A stretch of 64,000 nucleotides of DNA from contig KN880458.1 in assembly GCA_000934385.1 (NCBI GenBank), positions 1 to 64,000 on the forward strand, read 5' to 3'. The stretch is from Cylindrobasidium torrendii FP15055 ss-10 (lineage: Eukaryota > Basidiomycota > Agaricomycetes > Agaricales > Physalacriaceae). The notes beneath the pieces are model-generated. The model was not told the origin of the DNA. It saw only the letters and a program-made list of their open reading frames with translations, and did not search any database. Position 1 is the first letter of the stretch; every line of letters begins with the position of its first letter. Positions 54,819 to 64,000 of the stretch are shown one piece after another. The translations under genes and the position numbers were made by a program.

Positions 54819-57125
54819 TTACACAACCCAGTTGTAGAGCCTTTTCAATAATGTAGGCTTGGCTCCTCCTTCCAGCACCGCCTCCTCCTCTATCAAGTCA
54901 TCGTACTCATCTGTCTTCAGGTCCACTGTCCTGATGTCGACCAAGTCGAACCATGGCTCTGGGGCATCGGCCGACCTTATAGCATCATTAGATGTCAGTA
55001 GCGGCGTCCTCTCGGTTACTACTTGCCTCCAATTGATAACCCTCTTTCCTACGAGCCATCCAATGTACATAACAATAAGCAATGGTATCTCAATATAGAG
55101 GGAGACGAAATCCACGATGGCGAATTTTGGTACGAAGGATGACCATCCTTGTACTAAAGCAGAGATTAGACTTGTGTGGAAGAAAAGACTTGCGACGTAC
55201 CGAGAATGAGGAATGTTACAGTAACGATCTAGTAGCACCCACACCTTCAGAAACTGTGTTCAAGTGACCACTGTGGGACTTACAACGAATGGCGGTCCCC
55301 AAGGCCATGTCCATGCCGAACGGAATTTGAGCTCGGACAGCGGACGTCCTTGTGCTACCCAGGCGCTCCTGAACCTCCAGCTGGCGATGCCGATAGACAA
55401 CCAGGCAATCTGGTTTGACACGCCGACCAAATTTTGCAGCCAGCCCCACAGTTGACCGCTGCCGATGAAGCTACTCCCGAAGCAGAGAATGCTCAGACTG
55501 CTCGTTAGGGCGAGAGCAGGGAGCGGTACGCCCCGCGAAGTTGTCCATGAGAATATCTTGGGAGCCTGTCGAGGTTGTGCAACCGAAAGGCCTGTGGGAT
55601 ATGAGCGATGCTAATATCTGATATGGTTATGCCTTACCGTACAAAACTCGTGTGCCAGCAAACAGTGCATGGTTTCCGGCTGATAACACAGATGACAATA
55701 TAACGGTATTCATGAAGGACCCAGCAGCATCTTTGGAATGTCAACCAGAGGAAGGGACGATGACGGGATAGTAGCATACGAGAACCAACTTCTTGGAACA
55801 CGATTGTGAACGGAGACGTGGTGGTGCTCTTATTTGACAGATTCGGATAGTTCCATGGCACTGCGATCCAGTTAGCATCGGACAAGAAAAGGTTGCAGTA
55901 GCCAGGAGACCATTCAGCCCAATCAAGAAGATCGTCAAGATGTAGAAAATGAGGATTCTGTGTCCGATTTGTTAGACCGGGAGTGCATGATCTGAGTGTC
56001 GAACGTACCGCCAAAATACGAGCTTGACAACCTGAGGGATATTACGCGTAGGATTCTTTGTTTCGCCAGCAGCAATTGCGAGAGACTCAGTGCCACCGTC
56101 TGGTCCAAGCGTTAAACACTACTCGAATGGTTTTTTTTCGAATTCTTACATGCGAAGCTTGCAGTCACAAAAACCCTAGCGAACCCACCAAACCCGCCGA
56201 CAAACGGTGCTCCATCAATCTTCCAGTTGCTTACACCGATATAGCGGTGATCTTGGTTGACTCCGACATTGACAAGGATGCCAATGATGATGAACACAAT
56301 GATGGTGGCCACTTTGAGTGAGGACAGCCAATACTCTAGTTTGTTGGTCAACGAAAACCGGGATGTGAACAAGTGCGCAAGGCGTACCTAGTTCGCCATA
56401 TGCCCTTACATGCAGCGCATTGACAGAAACCAGGAAAACCCAAAACACCAGACTGATGACCCATGGATGCCAATCAGTCCAGTATTGAAGGACAAGCTGA
56501 GCTGCTGTGAGGTCGCTCCCGACCGATATGGCATCATTGAGCCAGTAATTCCAGCTCAGAGCAAAGCCATAAGCTGGCGAGAAGAATCGCGTCGCAAATG
56601 CGTTGAATGAACCAGCGATCGGGTACTGCCCATGTAGTTGAGCGCAAAGGTCTGCGTCAAATGTTCAGCACCTACCTGCGTAGACATTTCGCCTAGCAAA
56701 AGTAGCGTCACATAGACGATGAAGCTAATCACCGTGAGAGATCAATCCACTTCATGCGGAAGCGCCTTACCCAACCAGAGCATAACATATGAGGATGCTC
56801 GCGGGTCCACCTTGTGACCGCAGAAAAGTGAGCGCACATACGGCGACACAAACATGTTAAAATCGCACCTTGGGCTAATGAACGACCAGTTCCTTTTACT
56901 GGTGTAAGCCTATATAACTGGGCACAATAATGCAAGCTTACCCTATAGGTTCACTGTTAATTTTGGAAAGAAGCCAGGCTAGAAGCAATCACATACCAGA
57001 AAAAGACCGGTGCCAATGGTCCCCGCAATGGCAATCATAGTGACCTGGCGCGAGGAGAGCTCGCGCCTGAGGCGTCCGTCAGATTTTGGGACGACGCCGG
57101 CCTCGGTATCAGCACTCGAACTCAT
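54819..57125 (-). CDS. Amino-acid permease (YAT/APC family) with a 1-nt exon
   Basis: 547 aa from 14 exons: 57125-56997, 56942, 56892-56869, 56810-56771, 56724-56676, 56625-56388, 56335-56150, 56099-56009, 55957-55911, 55860-55780, 55730-55638, 55591-55284, 55228-55201, 55147-54819. TM1 reads IAIAGTIGTGLFL, then GTGRSLAQGGPAS, the APC substrate-binding loop. Other markers are EMSTQYPIAGSFNAFATRFF, ESLAIAAGETKNPTRNIP and GLSVAQPRQAPKIF. It is a plasma-membrane proton symporter for amino acids. Exon 2 is the single base 56942 between two well-formed introns (54 and 49 nt); leaving it out shifts the frame and destroys the GTG loop. Stop is at 54819-54821, leaving a long acidic C-terminal tail. 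Confidence 0.9.
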
Positions 57126-57479
57126 GATGGAAGTAAGAGGAGAAGCTCCGTTCCCCGGATCCAACACTTTCAGCAATAAATGTATCCTGCGACGATGGCG
57201 TCGAATTGCGCGATCGAGCCCAGATCAAAACTGTCGAGATGGCATTCCAATCCGGGCAAGCCTGGTAGGTAGATTCTGTAAGCCTGAGTGTGGTAACTGA
57301 CTCTATGTTGAATAGATAGGTACAAAAGCAGTCCTCTTGGCACAGGTACAACGAGTATCAATAGGTATATGGGAGCGTAAAGCGTGGGTTTAACTCCTAG
57401 TTTACACGTTGCGGAGCAATGTAGCTGGGCGACTCGGAACCTTGCCTATGGTGAGTGTGACCATTCGGGGACATTGGAG
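57126..57479. other. Intergenic / promoter of the permease
   Basis: 354 bp. It may hold the last small exon of the gene upstream on the minus strand: GTATGG at 57489 with an acceptor near 57434 would replace the last three residues by a short tail. No other gene. Confidence 0.4.
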
Positions 57480-59157
57480 TCAGCCCATACCTTGAATCGA
57501 TATCCACTGAGGGCGACGCGCGGTCCCAGCTGCCTTCATCAGTGCGTCGACCGCCTTCTTAGATAACTTCTTCCTTAAATCCTTCTCGGAGCGATTGGAG
57601 GCAAAATAGAAACAAAACTGGGAAATCGGATTTCCTGCGGCATCCAAGGACACGAAGCCTTTAAATCTCGAAACGTCCGCGACGTCAGTCTTCTTCATCG
57701 CCTTGAGAAATCGCGCGTAGCGGTCGGAAAGCGTGTGACAAGCAGGCTGACTTCCCGCTATGTAGACGTCTTCATCGAGTACCCATCCCCAGAGCATAAA
57801 GGGAGCACTCAGGCTTTCGGAGACGCTGACAACAGAGGATTCCAAGTCTTCTTGAGCGTCCGGGACCGTAGGTAGAGCGGCAGACGGTGGGCGGGAAACT
57901 GGGCGAGTCACTCTTTCGGTGGTCGGGGATGGGACTGGTGCATGGCGGCGAGGGATGAATCTATCATCGATTTCAGTCCTGCGGTTTGGTTCATAAAAAT
58001 TCACACGGACTCTTCTCGCCAATACTGCAAAATCTCTGCAGACTCAGATGAAAGACGCCCCCTTCTCGTTCAACTTCAGCTATTATACATTATATGTAGG
58101 CGAACGACGCACCTAGGGGATGCAATGCTTGGGCTCCATTCAGAAGGGGATACCGCAGTGCCCGATGACGCCGTGCCCATTCTTCCAGGCATCCTTGACC
58201 CGGAGTGCGGTCAGTCCAACGTCAATGGCTTAGCTGTTGCGACTACCTTTCATCTTTTGACTGATCTCGAAGAGTCGTTTGAATCATCGAAGACAACGGT
58301 GGAGGCGCTTGCCGTCGGGCACTTAACCCTGGCGTTCCACCTTTGTCGGGGGTCGCACGACGCGAAGGTGACATCGAAGGGCGTGTCGTGTGCTTCCCCG
58401 CCCCAGATAAGTCTTCGTACGTGGACGGCGTGTAGAACGGCCTGCTTTCGTGACTTCCTGAGGATGATGACTCGGATGACCTTCTACATACTCTATGAGA
58501 GCCAGTTCAGTTATAGACAGACTTCAGGACACACGGTGGTTCCGTCGGTGGTAACATCTGCACTCGGGAGGGAGGAGGAATTCCGTTGGGCAGAATACCC
58601 TCCTTTTCGCCTGGTCTTCGTGCAGAATATTAGCTTAGTGTGTAGTACCGTTAGGGATTTGAACGGACCTTGGGACAGTCGTATTGTGTGAGTCATTAGG
58701 ATAGTCTTGTCTGAGGAAGACTCCCAGTTAGGTGCTGCATCTATCTCCCAGGGATGACCCACCCCTTGAATTTACTGCGCCGAATCAAAAATGCACCATT
58801 TTTGTCTGCCTGTCCCATCCAACGAACCTCGCCGGTGGGATAAAGAATTCGATAAGTGAAAGAGAATGTCCTTGTCCTTGGCTTGAGGCTCGCGTCTACT
58901 GTAAGACGCAATACGACCTGCTCGAAATCATCCCCATGAGATGACGGATTCTCGTCGATGTCGGGCGCCTCAAAGTCGAGCTCCCCCCATGAACCATCAA
59001 TGTCGGACCATAGTTGCAGTTGTGCGCCCTGTCTGTCGAACTGTCGGTATTCGTATACAAACATCACGGCAGTGAAGCTGAGCCGTATGGACGTTGCATC
59101 CAGTGGAACTGGAAGGCGTACGACTTCATCTAGGACGGGGCTGAACGAAATGGCCAT
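57480..59157 (-). CDS. Orphan basidiomycete protein: beta-rich N-domain, disordered centre, conserved-looking C-domain
   Basis: About 466 aa. Exons 59157-58763, 58710-58669, 58615-58535, 58492-58247, 58193-58113, 58035-57480. The first 130 residues look like a beta-sandwich (IRLSFTAVMFVYEYRQFD, VVLRLTVDASL, FSFTYRILYPTGEVRWMG), reminiscent of carbohydrate-binding or arrestin-like folds. A Ser/Pro-rich centre follows. The last 130 residues are ordered (DEDVYIAGSQPACHTLSDRY, ARFLKAMKKTDVADVSRFKG, KKLSKKAVDALMKAAGT). No signal peptide or membrane span. I cannot name either domain. All five internal introns are phase 2. A 250-codon frame on the opposite strand (57942-58691) is read as its shadow. 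Confidence 0.65.
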
Positions 59158-59557
59158 GCTGGGTCAGTGAGAAAGGCAGAGGGAGGGAAACATTCCGGGA
59201 CTTTCAGGAGCGGTCAAGTATGCTGCCAGTCTATCGTGCATACAAGAAAGCGATCCGGAAGAGCGGGAATTTTGTTGCTACATGCAAGCATCAAATTAAG
59301 TTGTTTTGTAACGTCGACTCGAGAACTGCTAATCCAAAATCTTGTTGCTGTCAATCAACCTCGAAGATAGATGGAAATATACGGTTAGAGAGGTGTACTT
59401 CCACCTCAGCTACGTAGTTACCAGCTGAGAATGAATGTGTGTCCATTGCCACTGTCCAATGAATTACTTCCGATCATGAAGTTGGTTGCCGACGGCATGA
59501 CCGACGTCAATTGTTGCCGCGTGTCTGGCTGGCAGCACTTGGCCTTTGACCGCCATC
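59158..59557. other. Intergenic between divergent genes
   Basis: 400 bp. Short frames only; nothing recognised. Confidence 0.5.
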
Positions 59558-59920
59558 ATGGCCGACGGGTCAAACGCAAAGCGCACTTCTGCAGTTCCGC
59601 TGCCGCCACCATACTCGTCTCCGGGAATGACGCCTGGCCTCGGCGGCGCCTCGCATCTTCCTTCAATATTCACACCGCCTGCTGTCATGCACGCCCCGCA
59701 ACCACCGTCTACCATACACTTTGGACCGACCCCAGCGACGCGGCTACAGCTTCCATACGCATATTACGACCCACACTCTGACTACTCTGTCTCCATGGCG
59801 GATCAGCGCGCGCGCTCAAGATTTATCGGTGCCGTCTTGTATGCACTGCTGATTCTTGCCCTCGTTGGGACGGTTCTTGGTTGTTGGGGAGATACTTGGA
59901 GGGAAGGATATGGCGCATGA
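59558..59920 (+). CDS. Small Pro-rich protein with one C-terminal membrane span
   Basis: 120 aa in one exon. The first 85 residues are Pro/Ser/Tyr-rich and disordered. A basic RARSR then precedes a single hydrophobic helix (FIGAVLYALLILALVGTVLG) ending 13 residues before the stop, so it looks tail-anchored. Small proteins of this pattern (PPPYSS..., RARxRF, one span) recur in Agaricomycetes without known function. The ATG at 59558 is preceded by CCATC; the frame is open a little upstream without another ATG. Confidence 0.65.
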   Translation: MADGSNAKRTSAVPLPPPYSSPGMTPGLGGASHLPSIFTPPAVMHAPQPPSTIHFGPTPATRLQLPYAYYDPHSDYSVSMADQRARSRFIGAVLYALLILALVGTVLGCWGDTWREGYGA

Positions 59921-60222
59921 GCGTGACACTGTGCCAGAATTATGGATTTACGGATGGATATCAGGTACGTTGACCTCAAACCTCTCGCTGTGCGGCTGAT
60001 GGATGCTGACAATGACCCTACAGTTACGAATTCCGACATAACATATCACTACAAGATGGTATACAGAGACTATCTTAATCGAAATTTATCATTTCTGTTC
60101 TCAAACTTGAGACCTGCCCGACTAAGGCAGAGAGGACCACGATGTTGATATCTACGGAAGTATAACAACACAGCAAGTGCAAGCTCGTATGTATGTTTAC
60201 TCTATGTATGCAATGATGTACC

Positions 60223-60246
60223 TATGTATGTATGTATGTATGTATG
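60223..60246. repeat. (TATG)6 microsatellite
   Basis: Six perfect TATG units, with degenerate copies back to about 60188. It lies in the 442-bp interval before the histidine kinase 3-prime end, which has no other feature. Confidence 0.85.
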
Positions 60247-60362
60247 CAGTACACAACAGTAATGTCCCTGTCCCTGTTAATACACAATAAACCCAACACA
60301 AAAACCCAATAAAAAAATGTCAAAAGCCGAATGCCCGTCATGCACTTTTGAGGCGCGGCGCA

Positions 60363-63300
60363 TTATCTTGGGAAGCCCTCCAAGTCAATTTGCTGTATAA
60401 TCTCAGCAACCTTATAAGCTGTGGCAGAGTCAGCTTGTGAACGCCACTGGCGTCGGAAAACATACGTTTCGTAAAGACATGATCCATCCCAACGTTCAGC
60501 GCACTATCAATTTGCCCCTTCCTCGCATTTCCGGTGATGGCAAAGATAGGCAATCGTGAAGCAGGCAGCCTCCCCTCTTGTTCCCATTCACGTATGCGAG
60601 ATGTTGCCTCAATTCCATCCCTACGGGCATATTAAGAGACCATCAGCAGTTGAACGAGGTGTATACTTACAGGACGGGCATTTCGAGGTCCATGAGAACG
60701 ACAGATGGATATGGTTTGGAGTCGCTTTCTTCGCGTAGACAGCGTTCCAGAAACTGGAGAGCTAGGCCAAAGTCACTAACCCGTATTTGTTGTTAGCTGA
60801 ATACTCACCCTCAAGACCATTGTTGGCTGTGTCAACCTGGAATAGAGCCTTTTCGAGCTGGCGGCGGAGAAGCCTCTGATTGATGAGCTAGTCAAGCGAG
60901 TGAGTTTTCATGTACAAGGTCTAGACATCTACTGACGTTGTCCTCGACGATAAGTACAAGCATTGACGCGCGGGGAACCTCGATATTCGGAGGCAATGGA
61001 CTTCGCAACGGGATGATATGGTTCAAAGTGCCGTTGCTGCTGGGTGTCGTCCCATTAGAAGTATTGGGCCAACCTTGAGGCGGTGTGTCTCGCGGAGGGA
61101 AATCATTTGCAGAGAAATGGAGGCTGTTAGGTAGTGCAGCAGTCGCTCCGTGCGAGGATTCGTTAGACGACCTCGGCGGCGTGATATCTAGTCGCGGTAG
61201 CGGAGACGCTGATCGTCCTTCTGGAAGGAGCCGCCTGACGCCTGCAGAAGCACCACGCCGGCCTTCGATGAAGAAATGGAATGCAGCACCTTCTCCCGGC
61301 GCACTGATATGTCGAATTTGCCCGCCTTGTAGCTCAGCTAACTTCTTGCAAAGATAAAGACCAAGACCGGTCCCACCCACGCTCGTAGACCGTCGCGCTC
61401 CGTTACCCGAGTTGATGTCGTTGAATCTTGTAAAGAGGCGTGCTTGGTCGTCCAGGGGAATACCGGGGCCGCTGTCCGACAAACGTATCGAGAGAAACAC
61501 CTGACTGCCATCATCCACCATGTCTGCACTCCTCGTTCCAAACGGCGGGGCTTGTAGTAGAGCACAGTCAATTGTAATAACACGAGGCCCTTCCCAGGTC
61601 CTTCGTGCAAGGTCAAGCGGCTAACGTACTGGATTGTAGGAATGTACTCACTCAAGGATTCGGCACGAATTGGTACTGATATGACATTAGTCTAATGCCC
61701 GATAATTCAAGTGATGGCGTACATTAAGTTGACCAGAATTTGGCATAGGCGCGTAGGGTCGGCGTACATCGTGGTGTCATTGTCTAAAGACACTCGTCAA
61801 CCAGGCTCCAGAGAGACCCATAAAAACCTACTGATGGAGTCGTCAAGCTTCAAGACGACACTGATACCTTGCGATGTCGATTGGATCGAGTACATTCGTA
61901 GGACAGCGCTGTAGCAAATGGTCACATATAGAATGATTTCGCCAAGACCGGACATACTTCAGTTCGTCCAAAAGCCAGAAGTTGACGGCCGTCACGCTAA
62001 GCAGACCGCTATCGAGGCGAGAAACGGCAAGGATATCTTTAGGCTATGGTGAGTAGTACCCCTACGTTGAAGCAAGCAGCCGTACCACTAGCGATGATGG
62101 TCTGATGACGAGCACACAACGAAACAGACGCTACCGCGAGTTTTGCGTCGTCGAGGTCGATCTGAGCATCCACGAATAACTGGGCTGATTCTGGAGTCTT
62201 CAGCATTCCCCGGAAAGCAATGAGAATTCTTTGAAGCCTCTGAACCGAGCCACTGCCTTGATTTCAGCACCAATAGACCATTTCGTGCTAACCACATACT
62301 CGATAACATCAGCGCCCTGTATAATAGCACTGAGGGGGTTACGAAGCTCGTGAGAAACGATGTCAATGAAGGCCTCTTGCAACCGACGCTGGTGAACGGC
62401 ATCGTCTGCTTTTTCACGCTCTGAATTAAGTTGTTCTGCAGCCAGCCGACGCTGTTCCGTTTGGTCTGTCAATGTACCCACTGTCCGCCTGTGTCAGTGT
62501 TTGTTCATACGAGGAAGGACACATTACTCACGGAGTCGGCCGTCACTTAAGCAAATGATTTCGACGAAGGCATTCCGGCCGTTGGAAAACCTGATCTGCG
62601 ATGAGCCATACCGCAGGAGAAGAGCAAGTTGATCAATGCTTACACAAAATCGAAGTGGGCCTCTTTGCCTTGACACAAGGCCTCATTCCAGGCCCTCTGA
62701 GCAGCCTCAACATGGTTTTGCACCGCACTTTTTTATGTTAGTGAATGAGCATAGTTTCGAGGAGCATCGAATCACACCTGGATAGGACATCATTGAAATG
62801 TAAAGGTAGCGCTCTGGAGATTCCCACCAACGAGAAGAAGGTCTCGTTGGCATAGGTGATAAGGTCTCGATCAGACTCGTCTGTTTCGAAGATAGCCACC
62901 GGCGACAACTCGCTCATCCTTTGATATCTTTCCTGCTCAACCCGTACTTGCTTTTCTAATTCCAAGCTTTGCCTCTCCAGGCTTTGCCGTTGGCGAACGG
63001 CGCGCAATCTGGTCTTCACGCGGCTGAGCAATTCGGTCGCCGTAAACGGCTTGGCGAGAAAGTCCACAGGTCCTTGGAATAAGCCGAGTTCTGAGCGACT
63101 GCCAACGTCTGTGTCACCGCGGGCACTCAGCACGATAACGGCAATGGCCTGAATATTTGGGTCTGGGTGGTTTTCAAGAGCAGAAAGAAGTTCTAAACCA
63201 TTCATACGAGGCACTGAAAGAAGAGTTAGTGTCCAAGTCTCGACGATGAACGTTACGGACTCATGATGTCGGTCACAATGAGGTCCGGCCTGCCTTTATC

Positions 63301-64000
63301 GGAAATGTATTCGAGTGCAGCGACACCATCGGCCACTGCGGCAACATCTTGTCCTGCCTTGATTATTATAGACTTGATGTAGGCACGAGCATCCTACGAA
63401 TGTTGAGCAAAAATCAGCGTCAGGGAGGACGGATACCATACAGCATTGTCTTCGACCAGCAGGACTAGACTGCGATCAATGGAAGACTCAGAGGACGCCT
63501 GACTAAAGGTCGAGGACGAATCATCGGAATCCATCCAGCCGTTGACTTCTTCTACTATGCCTTTGGCATAGCGTCCGTTGTCATCATCTTGGTCGTGCGG
63601 GATATGATGTACGTCCTTCTGCGGAAGATGACTGGAGCCTATAATGTTGGATGTTAATACAAATGAATATCGTTCACAGGTCAACCTTGAGAAGTCAAAA
63701 GGGGAGTTCAATCACCTAGTGGTAGCTTGACAGTGAAAGTACTCCCAATGCCCAATCGGCTCTGGATACCTAACAGGAATCGAATCATTAGCACGACAAG
63801 ACCGACATAGGGCGAAAATTAGCATACGTATAACCCCACCATGGATTTTGACCAATTCATGAGTCAAAGCGAGGCCGATACCAGTCCCTACGAAATACGT
63901 GAGTAATTGGTGCCCCGGTCACGTTGCGATCTTAGCTTACCCTCGTGGCTTCTTCCTCTTGATGAGTCTACACGATGGAAGCGAAGGAGAACTTTGTCTA
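60363..64000 (-). CDS. Hybrid histidine kinase with two receiver domains (5-prime truncated by window)
   Basis: Partial. Read 5-prime to 3-prime on the minus strand: the end of a first HATPase (VLLRFHRVDSSRGRSHEGTG, IGLALTHELVKIHGG); receiver 1 (LVLLVEDNA, TDIMMPRMNG, LAKPFTATEL; 63480-63010); coiled coil and PAS-like domain (ELSPVAIFETDES); HisKA with phospho-His in DIVSHELRNPLSA (about 62350); second HATPase (NLITNS, DSGPGIP, GGTGLGLYLCKKL); a Ser/Pro linker; receiver 2 (LVLIVEDN, VLMDLEMPVLDG, FAITGNA, TKPYKVAEII). Numerous short introns interrupt it. The final splice (about 60475-60431) is needed to produce KPYK; read through, the frame runs to 60338 and loses that Lys. It should relay stress or light signals through an HPt protein. 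The kinase N-terminus lies beyond 64000. Confidence 0.9.

Noticed and set aside
57942..58691. A 250-codon open frame on the plus strand starting with ATG
   Set aside because: It overlaps the minus-strand orphan gene, whose exons join in frame at five successive introns. The plus frame has no domain features and a Cys/Arg-rich composition typical of an antisense shadow.
60338..60480. Histidine kinase end at 60338
   Set aside because: Ending at 60363 after the last intron gives the conserved KPYK receiver motif; the longer frame lacks it.

Overview
This window is nuclear DNA of a filamentous basidiomycete, most likely a mushroom-forming Agaricomycete. The evidence is very dense short introns (mostly 45-57 nt, GT-AG with CTRAY-like branch sites), an expanded basidiomycete-type G-protein alpha subunit, hybrid histidine kinases, DUF218 and F-box proteins, and paired C2H2/Zn2Cys6 regulators. 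I resolved 29 protein-coding genes by hand, joining exons by reading frame, splice sites and recalled family motifs. No rRNA, tRNA or CRISPR was seen. Exon joins are inferences from sequence; almost all preserve frame exactly.

Layout. 1-2600: repeat-rich edge with a RING/SIM ubiquitin-ligase gene and a TA-flanked inverted-repeat element. 2600-9300: MED12 (minus) diverging from a LEU5-like mitochondrial CoA carrier. 9700-18000: two unrelated GH43 glycosidases flank a five-module zinc-cluster protein of unusual architecture and the SLX1 nuclease. 18100-29500: phospholipase D, an orphan gene, an M19 dipeptidase, UCH37, MED31 and an SLC35C2/YMD8-type transporter. 30400-40500: a Zn2Cys6 factor, a LEA-like mitochondrial protein, a G-alpha and a C2H2+Zn2Cys6 factor. 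40600-48100: DUF218, F-box, a small basic-tailed orphan, fumarate reductase with a cytochrome b5 tail, and nicotinamide riboside kinase. 48600-57200: HSP78, a DAL5-like MFS permease and an amino-acid permease. 57400-64000: an orphan gene, a small tail-anchored-like protein and a dual-receiver hybrid histidine kinase cut off by the window end.

The most unusual signals are: (i) a 901-aa protein with five tandem helical + Zn2Cys6-like modules whose eleven introns are all phase 0; (ii) a 1-nt exon required in the amino-acid permease; (iii) a 4-nt exon required in the G-alpha gene, whose switch II reads DVGGS instead of DVGGQ; (iv) a SUMO-interacting motif in the RING protein; (v) a GC-AG intron in HSP78. 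Two Mediator subunits (MED12, MED31) lie 19 kb apart, each diverging from another gene across a promoter of under 175 bp.
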